Below, piece by piece: positions 16,289 to 26,289 of a DNA stretch of 64,000 nt. The position numbers were made by a program, and so were the translations under genes. The notes under the pieces are model-generated. The model did no database searches, was not told the origin of the DNA, and saw only the letters and a list, made by a program, of their open reading frames with translations. This DNA is from Shouchella clausii. GTDB lineage: Bacteria > Bacillota > Bacilli > Bacillales > Bacillaceae_D. Within the stretch, counting starts at the first letter, position 1; each line of letters starts with the position of its first letter. The stretch spans positions 1-64,000 of the forward strand of contig NZ_BCXJ01000006.1 in the NCBI RefSeq assembly GCF_001598215.1. The letters run 5' to 3'.

Positions 16289-16489
16289 CTAGCCTTGAAA
16301 ATACTCTTTATAATAGCCGCCCACTTTTCCGGTATTGTCAATGACAAAATAAAACTCGTCCGTTTCGTTTTTAAGCGGGTATTCTTTCCCTGCTGTTAAA
16401 GCACGGTTGACAATATATTTTTTTGCATCGGTATGTACACATTTCAACATGCGTATCGTCGGTGCATTCGTCCACGTTTGGTGAATCAC
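16289..16489 (-). CDS. DUF6501-like small protein, 66 residues
   Basis: Begins at GTG 16489 (read as Met; IHQTWTNAPTIRMLKCVHTD), seven bases after AAGGAGGG; a longer frame from 16531 runs through that site. The sequence, with KNETDEFYFVIDNTGK and GGYYKEYF near the end, resembles a short conserved Bacillaceae family (DUF6501) of unknown function. Soluble and unpaired. It sits just after the odhAB terminator in the same direction. Confidence 0.7.
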   Translation of the reverse strand: MIHQTWTNAPTIRMLKCVHTDAKKYIVNRALTAGKEYPLKNETDEFYFVIDNTGKVGGYYKEYFQG

Positions 16490-16532
16490 TGATCGTCCCT
16501 CCTTGTGCTGCATTCCTTTATTGTACAGCAAA

Positions 16533-16554
16533 CAGGGCTGGTTCGCCAGCCCTG
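16533..16554 (-). terminator. Terminator of odhAB
   Basis: Stem CAGGGCTGG/CCAGCCCTG with a four-base loop, followed on the minus strand by TTTGCTGT. Confidence 0.75.
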
Positions 16555-16569
16555 TGCTGTCTTATCTCC

Positions 16570-17832
16570 TTAGCCTTCCAGCAACAATTGTTCAGGATCT
16601 TCAATCAGCTGTTTAATTTTCACGAGGAAGCTAACAGCTTCTTTGCCATCGACAATGCGATGGTCATAAGAGAGAGCCAAATACATCATTGGACGATTTT
16701 CGAAACGTTCGTTGTCAATCGCTACTGGGCGCATTTGGATTTTATGCATACCGAGAATGCCTACTTGGGGCGCGTTCAAGATTGGCGTTGACCAGAGGGA
16801 GCCAAACACACCACCGTTCGTAATCGTAAACGTACCGCCTTGCATATCCGCTAATTGCAATTTATTGTCCCGTGCTTTTTTGCCAAGTTCGCCAATGCCT
16901 TTCTCAATACCAGCAAAGCTGAGGCGATCGGCATCCCGTAAGACAGGGACAACGAGGCCGCTATCTGTCGAAACAGCAATGCCAATGTCATAAAACTTCT
17001 TGATGAGAAGCTCATCGCCTTGGATTTCTGCGTTTAGAAGCGGAAACTCTTTTAAAGCGCCAACAACGGCTTTTGTAAAGAAAGACATAAATCCTAACTT
17101 AACACCATGTTTTTCAGAAAATGCATCTTTGCGGCGACTACGCAAATCCATGACTGCGGTCATATCAACTTCGTTAAAAGTCGTCAACATCGCTGTTTCA
17201 TGTTGAACATCGACAAGCCGCTTTGCAATCGTTTGGCGGCGCCGTGACATTTTTTGCCGCTCGACAGGTTTGCCTGCTTCCCCTTCGCTTACTGGTGCAG
17301 GAGACTGCTGTGCTTTCGGCGCTTCTGGCTGTTTTGGTTTTGCTTGATGGGCTTCGATATCTTGGCGGCGAATTTTTCCTGTTGGGTCCGTTGGCGTAAT
17401 GGCATCAAGGGAAATGCCTTTTTCACGTGCCAATTTCCGTGCTGCTGGCGAGGCAAGCGGGCGATTGTTGCTTACAGCTTCCTCTTTTTCTGGCTGTTGC
17501 GTTTGCTCAGCTGGCTTCTCTTCTTGTGGTGCTTCCTCTTTTGCCGTGGCTTCTTCCTTTGTGCTTTCGCTTGTTGCAGAGGTGTCGCCAGCAGAGCCGC
17601 TTTCATCGATAATCGCGATGACTTCGCCAATTTCTACGGTATCGCCTGGTTCCCGTTTGAATTCTTTAATCACACCAGCCGTATCAACGGGAATTTCGGC
17701 GTTAACTTTATCTGTCTCAAGTTCAGCAATAAACTCCCCTTGCTCGACATAATCGCCTACTTCTTTTAACCACTGGGAAATGGTGCCCTCTGTAATCGAT
17801 TCTCCAAGCTCAGGTACTTTGATTTCAGTCAC
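16570..17832 (-). CDS. odhB: 2-oxoglutarate dehydrogenase E2 (dihydrolipoyl succinyltransferase)
   Basis: 420 residues. N-terminal lipoyl domain with the lipoylated lysine at residue 42 (ETDKVNAEI), an Ala/Glu/Pro-rich linker (about 80-115), a peripheral subunit-binding domain ([16 protein letters not shown]), and the catalytic acyltransferase domain with SYDHRIVDG (His391, Asp395). It transfers succinyl from the E1 product to CoA. Start is GTG at 17832 after AAGGAGG. It lies 14 bases after odhA in one operon; no E3 gene is nearby, as usual in bacilli. Confidence 0.95.
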   Translation of the reverse strand: MTEIKVPELGESITEGTISQWLKEVGDYVEQGEFIAELETDKVNAEIPVDTAGVIKEFKREPGDTVEIGEVIAIIDESGSAGDTSATSESTKEEATAKEEAPQEEKPAEQTQQPEKEEAVSNNRPLASPAARKLAREKGISLDAITPTDPTGKIRRQDIEAHQAKPKQPEAPKAQQSPAPVSEGEAGKPVERQKMSRRRQTIAKRLVDVQHETAMLTTFNEVDMTAVMDLRSRRKDAFSEKHGVKLGFMSFFTKAVVGALKEFPLLNAEIQGDELLIKKFYDIGIAVSTDSGLVVPVLRDADRLSFAGIEKGIGELGKKARDNKLQLADMQGGTFTITNGGVFGSLWSTPILNAPQVGILGMHKIQMRPVAIDNERFENRPMMYLALSYDHRIVDGKEAVSFLVKIKQLIEDPEQLLLEG

Positions 17833-17846
17833 GTCAAAAAGCCTCC

Positions 17847-20678
17847 TTAGTTTTTGCGAGTCAATGACTCAGTTACGATGCGTTTTTGTTCCACTTTGTG
17901 GGCATTGGATACGCCTTCAGCCGGGCTTGACCGGTACGTGCGGCCAATGTAGCTCAACGGAACCCCTGGAGGCAAGATTTCGCGAATGCGCGGCTCCATA
18001 AAAGTCCAAGCACCCATATTTTTAGGCTCTTCTTGTACCCATTTGACTTCTTCTAAGTTAGGAAACTCTTTTAATCGTTCGCGAATCGCGCGGCGCGGAA
18101 ACGGGTACAGCTCTTCTACCCGGATAATGTGAACCCAACTCCAGTCCTTCTCATTTTTGTTCACATAATCTTGCAACTCAATCGCTAGTTTTCCGCTGCA
18201 CAATATAATCCGTTTAACAGCATTGGGATCATGACCAAGCGTTGGCTCTTCCAAGATCGGCTGAAACTCGCCTTCTGTAAAAGCAGACGTTGGCGAGGCA
18301 ACCACTTGGTTACGGAGCAAGCTTTTTGGCGTCATGATAATAAGTGGCCGCACTGTGTTCTTTTGCAAAATCTTTGCCTGACGCCGCAAAATATGGAAGT
18401 ATTGTGCGGCTGATGTACAGTTGGCAACTGTCCAGTTATTCTCTGCTGCCGAGCTCAAAAAGCGCTCGACGCGCCCGCTGGAATGCTCAGGGCCGGCGCC
18501 TTCATACCCATGAGGCAACAAGACAACAAGACCTGATTTTTGGCCCCATTTTGCTCGCCCAGCCGACACCCACTGGTCAAACATCACTTGGGCGCCGTTG
18601 ACGAAGTCGCCAAATTGCGCTTCCCATAACACAAGCGTCTCTTTTGAAAATACATTGTATCCGTACTCAAAGCCAACGCATGCCTGCTCCGTAAGAGGGC
18701 TGTTGTAAACGGCAAAGGATGCGTTGGCATCTTTAAACGTTTGCAGCGGTACATGCGTTTCATTGGTTTCCCGGTCATGCAAGACAAAATGTCGGTGTGC
18801 AAATGTCCCACGCTCACTATCTTGGCCACTTAAACGGACCGGCGTGCCGTCATGGAGAATCGAAGCAAACGCTAGAATTTCAGCCAGTCCCCAATCGACA
18901 TTGCCTTCGCCGTCAAATGCATTGGCACGGCGCTTTAGGATTTTTTCAAGCTTTTGGTTAGGCTTAAACGAACTTGGCCAGTCAAGCAACTGTTCATTAA
19001 TGGCAACAAGCTTTTCTTTTTCGATAGCGGTTTTCACTTTTGGCAAGCCGTCAACAATAAAGTCAGGAGGGCTCAGCTCATATTTCTTCTCTGATTTATC
19101 GCTGTTGACTTTGTTGTATTCTTCAAGCAAGTAGTTGTACATATCGGTATCTAGCTTCTGTGCTTCTTTGGCCGTAATCACTTGTTCAGCCTCAAGCTGT
19201 TTGGCGTAGATAGCGCGCACTGTTGGATGTTTGCGAATCTGCGCGTAAAGATCAGGCTGTGTCACCGCTGGCTCATCGCCTTCATTGTGGCCAAATCGGC
19301 GGTAGCCAATTAAATCGATCAAAAAGTCTTTTTGGAATTTACGACGGTACTCGACTGCAAATTTGATTGCCCTCACGCAGGCTTCCGCATCATCTGCATT
19401 CACATGCACAATTGGAATTTCAAAACCTTTAGCCGGATCGCTTGCGTATGTAGTTGAACGCGAATCATGCGTTTCAGTCGTATAACCGATATTGTTGTTG
19501 GCGATAATGTGGAGCGAACCACCAACATGATAACCGTTCAAACGGCTTAAGTTAAGTGTTTCCGTCACGACGCCTTGCCCTGGAAAGGCGGCATCGCCGT
19601 GGATAAGGATCGAATAAGCCCTTGTTGTGTCTTGCTTAGGCGCGCCTTTGCTGCTGCGATCCTCTTGGGCAGCTCTTGCGTATCCTTCAACAATTGGCGA
19701 AACAAACTCCAAATGGCTTGGGTTGTTAGCAAGGGACACAATCGTTTGCGCGCTTTTGTCATCGCTAATTTGCCGGTCGGCCCCTAAATGGTATTTTACA
19801 TCGCCGGTCCAGCCTGTATAAGTTTCTCCGAGGCCTTCTGACGGGGCATTTAATTTGTTAGGCGCTTGCAGGAATTCCGAAAAGATCGCTTTATATGGTT
19901 TCCCAAGTGTATGGGCTAATACATTTAGACGGCCTCTATGGGCCATGCCGATCATAACGTGATCTGTCTTTTCTTTTCTGACTTCCCTAATCGCTTTGTC
20001 AAGCATCGGCACAAGCGCATCAAGCCCCTCAATTGAAAAGCGTTTCTGCCCAACAAATGTGCGGTGGATAAACTTCTCAAAGCCTTCTACAGACGTTAGG
20101 CGCTCAAGCAGCGCTTTTTTTTCTTTATTCGGCAGCTCATCGGCATACGCTTCAGATTCGACTTGCTTGCGCAGCCAATTGCGTTCTTCTTCATCTTGAA
20201 CGTGGCCAAATTCAAATGCCATCGTCTGCGTATACACCTTTTTCAAATGTTTGATCGCTTCGAGCCCATTTTTTAAATTCGGCGGAGCATCCTTGCAAAT
20301 CAGCTTGACAGGTACTTTTTTCAATTCTTCTTCCGTTACGTTAAAGCGTTCATAGTCTAGCAAATTGCTGTTTTTGTCGGTTTTCCAAATGGGCTGTATG
20401 TCAGACACCAAATGACCTTTGGCACGGATATAATCAGCCAGCCTCACCGCTCCTACTACTGCGCTTATCATGTCCGCCCCGATTGTTCCCTTTGCATTAG
20501 ACGAGCTGACGTTCTCTTCTAAAGCTGGCGGACCCCATTTCTCAAAGTGGGCACGCGTTTGTTCATCTACGGAGTTCGGGTCTTCCACATATTGATCGTA
20601 CAGCTCAATCACGGCTCCAAGGTTAGGACCATAAAATCCTTGCCAAGGCTTTTCCGGGCTGTGTTCCTTGCTGGACAT
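17847..20678 (-). CDS. odhA: 2-oxoglutarate dehydrogenase E1
   Basis: 943 residues, the usual length for OdhA/SucA. Thiamine-diphosphate enzyme of the TCA cycle that decarboxylates 2-oxoglutarate. Visible motifs are [20 protein letters not shown], the diphosphate-binding [22 protein letters not shown], and the C-terminal transketolase-like half ([25 protein letters not shown]). Strong GGAGG before the ATG. First gene of odhAB; a cre-like palindrome lies about 50 bases upstream, which suggests CcpA repression on rich carbon sources. Confidence 0.96.
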   Translation of the reverse strand: MSSKEHSPEKPWQGFYGPNLGAVIELYDQYVEDPNSVDEQTRAHFEKWGPPALEENVSSSNAKGTIGADMISAVVGAVRLADYIRAKGHLVSDIQPIWKTDKNSNLLDYERFNVTEEELKKVPVKLICKDAPPNLKNGLEAIKHLKKVYTQTMAFEFGHVQDEEERNWLRKQVESEAYADELPNKEKKALLERLTSVEGFEKFIHRTFVGQKRFSIEGLDALVPMLDKAIREVRKEKTDHVMIGMAHRGRLNVLAHTLGKPYKAIFSEFLQAPNKLNAPSEGLGETYTGWTGDVKYHLGADRQISDDKSAQTIVSLANNPSHLEFVSPIVEGYARAAQEDRSSKGAPKQDTTRAYSILIHGDAAFPGQGVVTETLNLSRLNGYHVGGSLHIIANNNIGYTTETHDSRSTTYASDPAKGFEIPIVHVNADDAEACVRAIKFAVEYRRKFQKDFLIDLIGYRRFGHNEGDEPAVTQPDLYAQIRKHPTVRAIYAKQLEAEQVITAKEAQKLDTDMYNYLLEEYNKVNSDKSEKKYELSPPDFIVDGLPKVKTAIEKEKLVAINEQLLDWPSSFKPNQKLEKILKRRANAFDGEGNVDWGLAEILAFASILHDGTPVRLSGQDSERGTFAHRHFVLHDRETNETHVPLQTFKDANASFAVYNSPLTEQACVGFEYGYNVFSKETLVLWEAQFGDFVNGAQVMFDQWVSAGRAKWGQKSGLVVLLPHGYEGAGPEHSSGRVERFLSSAAENNWTVANCTSAAQYFHILRRQAKILQKNTVRPLIIMTPKSLLRNQVVASPTSAFTEGEFQPILEEPTLGHDPNAVKRIILCSGKLAIELQDYVNKNEKDWSWVHIIRVEELYPFPRRAIRERLKEFPNLEEVKWVQEEPKNMGAWTFMEPRIREILPPGVPLSYIGRTYRSSPAEGVSNAHKVEQKRIVTESLTRKN

Positions 20679-20727
20679 GTGATATAAACCTCCTAAAACG
20701 TTTCATTCGCAAAAAAGCGAATTCATT

Positions 20728-20741
20728 TTCAAGCGCTTACA
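20728..20741 (-). promoter_or_regulatory. cre-like CcpA operator upstream of odhA
   Basis: On the minus strand it reads TGTAAGCGCTTGAA, which matches the core of the catabolite-responsive element (TGNAANCGNWNNCA) except at one end. CcpA control of odhAB is known in B. subtilis. Confidence 0.5.
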
Positions 20742-20773
20742 AACCTATTTTACCATTTTCCAGCCTGTATCTC

Positions 20774-20807
20774 AAAAAAAAAATGCATAATAATTGACGA
20801 ATTATGC
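20774..20807 (-). terminator. Terminator of the 20907 gene
   Basis: On the minus strand GCATAAT pairs with ATTATGC and is followed by ten T residues. It lies 100 bases after the stop codon. Confidence 0.7.
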
Positions 20808-20906
20808 CACATTTTTTGGATCATCGAGGATGGAAGCGGTCACTTCGATTTTAGCGCGTTTGCGCGCGAAAATCCAGTGTTTTTATCGAGCATTCTGCCT
20901 ATTTCG

Positions 20907-21221
20907 TCAAAAAGCGTTTCCGCCTTTCGGATCAGGTACGATTTCCCAATTTTTTGCCGCGATTGATTGCAGCTGTTTCACCTCCTCTTCTTCTAGTTGA
21001 ATGATCGGTTCATCACATTGCTCTTCTTGAAACGTTGCCTCTATCAAAGAGCCGTCTTTTGCAATAATGAGCTGAGCCCCTGGCGCTTCCATATCAGCAA
21101 GAGGCGGTTCCAGTTCAAAAGCTAGCTGAACAACGATCCAGTCCGGCAATACGTCTACATGGACAAGCGTGACATTCGTAAAGGCGGCCTGATGGCGTGT
21201 ATACCTATCCATTCGAATCAT
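20907..21221 (-). CDS. Hypothetical protein, 104 residues
   Basis: I do not recognise this family. It is acidic and soluble, predicted mostly beta at the start (FTNVTLVHVDVLPDWIVVQLAFEL) with an acidic helix near the end (LEEEEVKQLQSIAAKNW). ATG 21221 follows GGGGGAGTG at rather long spacing; the ATG three codons in (Met4) is an alternative. It lies just downstream of a methyltransferase gene in the same direction, with a 75-base gap, and has its own terminator. Confidence 0.65.
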   Translation of the reverse strand: MIRMDRYTRHQAAFTNVTLVHVDVLPDWIVVQLAFELEPPLADMEAPGAQLIIAKDGSLIEATFQEEQCDEPIIQLEEEEVKQLQSIAAKNWEIVPDPKGGNAF

Positions 21222-21297
21222 CTATTGTTCACTCCCCCTCTTCATCATACCAGTGGTAGCACAAGGTTGGAAGCGGACAAATAGTCCACGGTCTTTC

Positions 21298-22314
21298 CTA
21301 GCGTTTATAGCAATTTTCTTTTTCGTACTTGCCGTGTTTCTCAAATAAAAGAAACTGCCAGCCTCCTTCTTTGACAATTGTCTTAGCAGACAACAAACGA
21401 AAATGAGCCTGTTTGCTTGTTCTGACCAACTCCTTCTTTGAAGGAAGAGGGTGCATCTTTTTATGTGCGCTCATGAAACTGTTAAAAGCAGTAGCGAACC
21501 GCTTGCCGTGCTTCCCATCAGTAACAGGGCTAATGACAATGAGCACTCCGTCGGTTGCTAGTTGCGCCGCCGCCCGTTTAAAGATCTCAACGCGTGTATC
21601 TGTCGAAAAGTAATAGAGGATATTGTTGAACATTAAAACGTCATAGGCACGCTTGCCTTGAAAGTGAAAAAAATCACCTTCGATAATGGAAACATTTTCG
21701 TTTAGGTTGTTTTTTCTAGCGGAAACGCATACGTCGTGGTCCACTTCAATCCCTTCAAATTTTGTGCGGGGGAACGTGTGCGCCAATCGTTTTAAATAGC
21801 CACCGTAGCCGCAGCCGACATCGAGGACAGATTCGGCTTTGCGTTTTTTTATGATGGCAGCGATTTTAGGCACAGCCAACGCTTCAAGGAAACTGGAAGT
21901 GCCCGCCACCATATCGGCCATATTAGGAGGAGGCTCTTGCTGCTTGTTGGGAAGTTGTTCTCGGTAGCTCAAAAGGGTAGGCATATGCAATTCAAACAGC
22001 TCCTCAAGTAAGATGCCGACTGAATGCTTGCTTTCTTTCGTTAAATATTTGCCCATCTTTTGTTTTGTTTTGATTTTGTCGCCCTTGCTTTCACGCAAAT
22101 GGCCGACTGCAAGTCCAACCTCGACCCAGCGTGACAATAACTCAACTTTGAGACCGTGTTTATCCGCTACTTCGGCGACTTTAGCGCCATTCTTAAAATA
22201 GGAAAATAAATTTAAACTATAGCCCAAATAGGCATGCCACACCTTTAAAAATGGTTCCGCCTCTTTCAGCCATTTTCGTGCGTTCCATACTTTTACATAT
22301 TCATTAACGGCCAT
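21298..22314 (-). CDS. SAM-dependent methyltransferase with N-terminal winged-helix region
   Basis: 338 residues. The N-terminal 120 residues look like a dimerisation/winged-helix module (KVAEVADKHGLKVELLSRWVEVG); the C-terminal half is a class I methyltransferase with motif I VLDVGCGYGGYLK, an acidic post-I GIEVD and YDVLMFNNILYYF. This layout is common in small-molecule O-methyltransferases; the substrate is unknown. The start chosen is ATG 22314 after AAAGGGGTGG; an upstream in-frame ATG at 22404 has no such site. No biosynthetic partners nearby. Confidence 0.8.
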   Translation of the reverse strand: MAVNEYVKVWNARKWLKEAEPFLKVWHAYLGYSLNLFSYFKNGAKVAEVADKHGLKVELLSRWVEVGLAVGHLRESKGDKIKTKQKMGKYLTKESKHSVGILLEELFELHMPTLLSYREQLPNKQQEPPPNMADMVAGTSSFLEALAVPKIAAIIKKRKAESVLDVGCGYGGYLKRLAHTFPRTKFEGIEVDHDVCVSARKNNLNENVSIIEGDFFHFQGKRAYDVLMFNNILYYFSTDTRVEIFKRAAAQLATDGVLIVISPVTDGKHGKRFATAFNSFMSAHKKMHPLPSKKELVRTSKQAHFRLLSAKTIVKEGGWQFLLFEKHGKYEKENCYKR

Positions 22315-22572
22315 TTGTCCACCCCTTTGGTTCCATTTCGCAACAATCCGCTTAGTGTGTGGTGAGTTCGCCTTTTGCGAATCCAACATAACGTTTGACT
22401 CCATTTATTTTCCACCAATAGAATTCTAGCCTGTACAGCTGGCGTTCCCTTGCTGTGTTGCCCCTCCTTGCCATTCCCAAAATCGTCAACATTGAAACGA
22501 TTCTTTTTATGTTCTTTTTTCAATTGTCATGTTACGATAAGAAGGTAATTTGTGCAGAAAGAGGCTCGACTC

Positions 22573-23202
22573 ATGCGAAAATGGTTTTTAGGTATTTCCT
22601 TGTTTTTTCTTGTTTGCTTGGTCGCTATCGTCTTGTTGTTTGAACAGAGTGACCGCTTTCGCCAAAATGTTTACAAAACCATTATTGCCGAAAACCAAAT
22701 TCCCGAAGATTATGTGCCTATATACAAAGAGGCCGGCGAAGAATATGGCGTGCCTTGGGAACTACTTGCTTCCGTTCATCGTGTCGAAACGATCTTTTCG
22801 ACAATGGATCCACTCGAAAGCCCTGTTGGCGCCCTTGGGCATTTTCAATTTATGCCCCGCACATGGATCGGTTGGTCTTACCCAGGCATTGACGACATCG
22901 GCAATGTCGCTGAAGATGTTGACATCACTGATACCGATCTAATTGCAGCCCATAACGGATATGGCACTGACGCCTCAGGTAGCGGGAAAGCTGATCCATT
23001 TGACCTAGCCGACTCCGCTTACTCTGCTGCTCGGTACTTGGCTGACCACGGCGCACGTGAAGGCAACTATGAAGAAGCCCTTTTTTCTTATAACAAAAGC
23101 GAAGATTACGTAGAAGAAGTAATGGGCTACTACCACACGTATACAGAGGAAGGGTACGAGCTTATACAACTTCCACTAAACAGGCACAAAGCAGGAACGT
23201 AA
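22573..23202 (+). CDS. Membrane-anchored lytic transglycosylase-like protein
   Basis: 209 residues. An N-terminal signal anchor (MRKWFLGISLFFLVCLVAIV) is followed by a lysozyme-like SLT domain: YGVPWELLASVHRVET carries the candidate catalytic Glu, then GALGHFQFMPRTW and a late FSYNKSEDYVEEVM motif. It probably cleaves peptidoglycan at the cell surface. ATG 22573 with AAAGAGG upstream is chosen; a GTG at 22552 after AAGAAGG is an alternative giving seven more residues. Single gene, closed by a terminator. Confidence 0.82.
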   Translation: MRKWFLGISLFFLVCLVAIVLLFEQSDRFRQNVYKTIIAENQIPEDYVPIYKEAGEEYGVPWELLASVHRVETIFSTMDPLESPVGALGHFQFMPRTWIGWSYPGIDDIGNVAEDVDITDTDLIAAHNGYGTDASGSGKADPFDLADSAYSAARYLADHGAREGNYEEALFSYNKSEDYVEEVMGYYHTYTEEGYELIQLPLNRHKAGT

Positions 23203-23203
23203 A

Positions 23204-23236
23204 ACGCACACCTCCATTTCTAGGTGTGCGTTTTTT
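23204..23236. terminator. Terminator shared by convergent genes
   Basis: CGCACACCT/AGGTGTGCG with an 8-base loop followed by TTTTTT on the plus strand. The stop codon of the leftward lipoprotein gene sits in the T-tract. Confidence 0.88.
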
Positions 23237-23405
23237 ATGAAGCCGTAATCGGCTCTTCTTCGACGAGCTTCACTGGAATAGGTTCCACGTAGCCTTCTGG
23301 CTTGTCGTTCGTCTCAAAATGTTCGTCTTCCCCTTGACAACCAGCAAGCAGCGATATCGAAAGGAAGGTGACGACAGAAAAGACAGTTGCCAGACGCTTA
23401 TTCAT
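23235..23405 (-). CDS. Small lipoprotein, 56 residues
   Basis: MNKRLATVFSVVTFLSISLL then AGCQGEDE: a signal peptide with lipobox LLAGC and cysteine 23, so the mature protein is a 34-residue acidic lipid-anchored peptide. The ATG overlaps the last codons of the OsmC gene by eight bases (ATGAATAA), which implies translational coupling. The function is unknown. It is the last gene of topB - osmC - lipoprotein. Confidence 0.75.
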   Translation of the reverse strand: MNKRLATVFSVVTFLSISLLAGCQGEDEHFETNDKPEGYVEPIPVKLVEEEPITAS

Positions 23406-23844
23406 CGCTATCCACTGCTTTCACATTCGGTGTAACAGACACGGCAACATTACCGGCGACTGCTTTTGTAATCATGCAAGAAGATTCTGCTTTAAACGCT
23501 AAACGTTCCGCTTTCTCCGCCTGTGTCTGTTCTCTAAGAACCACTGTCGGAAAATGACGAATCGCTCGGAATTCAAAGACGTTGTTCGTCACATCAACAT
23601 CAGCCTCTGCATGAAGCGTCAATGACTCCACCTCGATTTGAGCCCGCTCAAGCATCGCTGCATACGTGATCAGAAAACAAGTAGCGGCAGCACCGAGCAG
23701 CATTTCGTCTGGATTTGTGCCGATCCCAGGTCCGCCCATTTCTTTCGGGATCGATATGGAATGAGTTAAGTTGCCTGTTTCGATCGTACCAGTGCTGTTG
23801 CGGCCGCCGTTCCAGGTGGCATCCAATAAAAATCGGTGGATCAT
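23398..23844 (-). CDS. OsmC/Ohr-family peroxidase
   Basis: 148 residues with the OsmC fold and both conserved cysteines (AATCFLITYAAML and SSCMITKAV). Such proteins reduce organic hydroperoxides using a thiol donor. The opening FLLDATWNGGRNSTGTI and the GTNPDEMLLGAAATCFL block match the SACOL1771/YmaD-like branch rather than classical Ohr. Its ATG overlaps the topB stop (ATGA) and its own end overlaps the lipoprotein start, so the three genes are translationally coupled. Confidence 0.88.
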   Translation of the reverse strand: MIHRFLLDATWNGGRNSTGTIETGNLTHSISIPKEMGGPGIGTNPDEMLLGAAATCFLITYAAMLERAQIEVESLTLHAEADVDVTNNVFEFRAIRHFPTVVLREQTQAEKAERLAFKAESSCMITKAVAGNVAVSVTPNVKAVDSDE

Positions 23845-25982
23845 TGTCCATCACCTCGCTTAGGAAATTCGAGAATCCAGCTAAAATAGCTGCCTTGCTG
23901 CTGGTAGCGCAACGTAGCTGAAAACGATTTTCCGTTTTTTGACTTTAGCCCCTTTACGTTTACTGAGCCCTGTTTTAGCAATGATTTAACCATCGTTTTC
24001 GTTGGCTTTTTTTTGAAGCGAGCCAAATACTTGTCATTTTTCCAGATGACAAAGCGGCAACCGCTTTTCCAGCCACTGCAGCCAAACGCTTTGCTTGTTT
24101 CGATCACAGGCTTTTCGCAAAGGGGGCACTTGCCAAGCGTTTCTGTCACTTGGCGTTTCTTCGCAGCCGATTCGATCTTCCGTGTCTCATCCGCTTTGAT
24201 TTCCTGCACAGCTGTTTCAATAAAGGTAAAAATGTTTTGTAAAAATGACTGTTTGTCCAAGCGCCCTTTCTCAATATCGAATAACTGCTTCTCCAATCTT
24301 CCAGTAAAAGCCAAATCAAACAATCTCTGAACTGGAAATTGTTCCACTAACTTGGCACCCGTTTCCGTACAATGGAGCGCTTTTCCAGACGCTTGAATAT
24401 AACCAATATCTTTCAGTTTTTTAATGGTATCTGCCCTCGTTGCAGCCGTGCCAATCGCATACCCTTTCATAAGCTGTTCTGCCTCGTCTTTGTCGAGCTT
24501 CCGCCCACATGTTTCCATAATATGCAACAACGTTTTTTCAGTATGTGGTTTAGGGGGTGTTGTCATATGATCGCTCGTTTTTCCAGAAAGCGCTTTGACA
24601 CGTTCCCCTTCTTCCACATTGGGCAAAAACGTTTCTTTCCCATTTACTTTCTCTACTTGGTGCCAGCCATCAGCTCGCTTTTCCCTTCCCTTTGAAACAA
24701 AAAAACCCTCTGCTACGCCTTCTTCTAGCTTTGTATGAATGATCGTTTCTAAAAATTCTGCTGGCGGCATAAATTGCATCAGAAACCGGTTTTTTACCGC
24801 ATTGTAGACGACTGCTTCTTCAGCGTTCAACCGTTTTGGCAACATGTACGTCGGAATGATTGCGCTGTGACTTTCAACTTTGGCATTGTTAAAAATTCGT
24901 TTGCTCGTTGTAAAACGAATGTCCTTTTCATAAGGTAAGCCTTTGCTAATGGTCTTAAGGACTGCCGCCGTTTTCTTGACTAAACTCTCTTCCAACGCCG
25001 TGCTTGACGTACGTGGATACGTAATCAACTTTTTCTCATATAACGACTGGGCGACTTTTAAAACTTTCTCTGCCGTCCATCCCTTGTATTTAGTCGTAAT
25101 ATGACCTTGCAGCTGTGACAAATTGAACAAAACGGGCGGGTATTCTTTTTTTTCGTTTCTTTCGACGTGAACAGCGAGTGCTGGTTTTTCAGGCAGCAGC
25201 GAAGCCACTTGCTCTAGCCCTTGTTTTTCCGAAAAGGCGGTCTGCTTCTTGAATGTATACACGCCTTCATATGTAGCACCACCAGCTGTTTCAAACAAAG
25301 CAACCAACTTATAGTAAGGTTCAGGCGTGAACGCTGCAATTTCCTTATCCCGGTCATAAATAATCTTTAACGTCGGCAGCAAGACACGTCCGATGTTTAA
25401 TACGCTCCCACGCCCAGGCTGGTACTTCAATGTCGCCACAGACGTTAAATTAATTCCGATTGCCCAGTCCGCCCATTGTCGGCTAAGCCCAGCATCGCGC
25501 AACGTTATTAGCTCGGAATTGGGGCGCGCATGTTTTAAGCCGCGGAGCACTTCTTGTTTTGTCCATTCATTTAAAAGCATCCGTAACACAGGCTTATCGA
25601 CACGGAGGTTGGAAATGATGCTGTCGCCAATCAACTGGCCTTCCCGGTCATAGTCGCATGCTGAAATAATGCGGCTAACGTCATTGCGTCGCGCAAGGCG
25701 AGAAATAATTGCAAGTTGTTTTTTCGCTCCTGTATCTGGTTTATTGTGGTTTGATTTCACTTTATATTTAAACCGAGTTGGAATAAACGGAAAGTGACTC
25801 TCCTGCCATCTGGCGAATTTGGGATCATAATCTTTCGCGTCATACAGTTCTAAAAGATGGCCAAACGCCCAAGTGATTAGGTAGGCATCCCCTTCATAGT
25901 ACCCGTCTTTTTTCGCTTTGATCCCTAACGCATCAGCAATGTTTTTGGCCACTGATGGCTTTTCCGCGAGGATAAGATCCAC
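23841..25982 (-). CDS. topB: DNA topoisomerase III
   Basis: 713 residues, type IA topoisomerase. N-terminal Toprim domain begins at DLILAEKPSVAKNIA; acidic metal site is in ISACDYDREGQ; the active tyrosine is in KLITYPRTSSTALEE; a C-terminal zinc-finger-like region has CPLCEKP and GCSGWKSGC. It decatenates DNA and often works with RecQ, which is in this window too. The start is GTG 25982, just after GGAGG; the longer frame from 26159 would extend through the upstream spacer. First gene of a coupled three-gene unit. Confidence 0.93.
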   Translation of the reverse strand: MDLILAEKPSVAKNIADALGIKAKKDGYYEGDAYLITWAFGHLLELYDAKDYDPKFARWQESHFPFIPTRFKYKVKSNHNKPDTGAKKQLAIISRLARRNDVSRIISACDYDREGQLIGDSIISNLRVDKPVLRMLLNEWTKQEVLRGLKHARPNSELITLRDAGLSRQWADWAIGINLTSVATLKYQPGRGSVLNIGRVLLPTLKIIYDRDKEIAAFTPEPYYKLVALFETAGGATYEGVYTFKKQTAFSEKQGLEQVASLLPEKPALAVHVERNEKKEYPPVLFNLSQLQGHITTKYKGWTAEKVLKVAQSLYEKKLITYPRTSSTALEESLVKKTAAVLKTISKGLPYEKDIRFTTSKRIFNNAKVESHSAIIPTYMLPKRLNAEEAVVYNAVKNRFLMQFMPPAEFLETIIHTKLEEGVAEGFFVSKGREKRADGWHQVEKVNGKETFLPNVEEGERVKALSGKTSDHMTTPPKPHTEKTLLHIMETCGRKLDKDEAEQLMKGYAIGTAATRADTIKKLKDIGYIQASGKALHCTETGAKLVEQFPVQRLFDLAFTGRLEKQLFDIEKGRLDKQSFLQNIFTFIETAVQEIKADETRKIESAAKKRQVTETLGKCPLCEKPVIETSKAFGCSGWKSGCRFVIWKNDKYLARFKKKPTKTMVKSLLKQGSVNVKGLKSKNGKSFSATLRYQQQGSYFSWILEFPKRGDGQ

Positions 25983-26157
25983 CTTGATTCCTCCACTTTT
26001 TTGATTTAATCTCCCTCCATCATACCACACTTGCCCAAACCGTAAGACACATCTTGCTTGCTTAAAGTCTGCGGAAGAATAGTAAGCAATTATAGGTTTA
26101 GACTTGCTGATCATAGGGAAAAAGAAGCTATTACCTTTAAATAGGAGTGAGATCGGC

Positions 26158-26289
26158 ATGTTAAGCGATTTGCAAGATGATGTCCTTTACGAAGCATGGA
26201 ACAAAGCTGTGGAACAGAAACTCGATGAAGCGTTTATTGCCATTTAAAAAAAAGAAATAGAAAAGCGTGGTTTAGTTCCATCCAATTAA
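26158..26289 (+). pseudogene. sda: Sda-like sporulation inhibitor gene with in-frame stop
   Basis: After AGGAGTGAGATCGGC, the frame reads MLSDLQDDVLYEAWNKAVEQ KLDEAFIAI, then TAA (26245-26247), then KKEIEKRGLVPSN and TAA. The pattern LSD-x-LLYEAW-x-KA-x-x-x-KLD-x-FI-x-[L]-x-x-EI-x-x-RG is that of the 46-residue Sda family, a helical hairpin that inhibits the sporulation kinase KinA. The stop falls where a leucine codon (TTA) would be expected, so one T-to-A change would explain it. The remaining 29-residue product lacks helix 2 and is probably inactive. Confidence 0.65.

Noticed and set aside
17254-17769. 171-codon frame antisense to odhB
   Set aside because: Phe/Cys/Leu-rich reverse reading of the Ala/Glu-rich linker; artefact.
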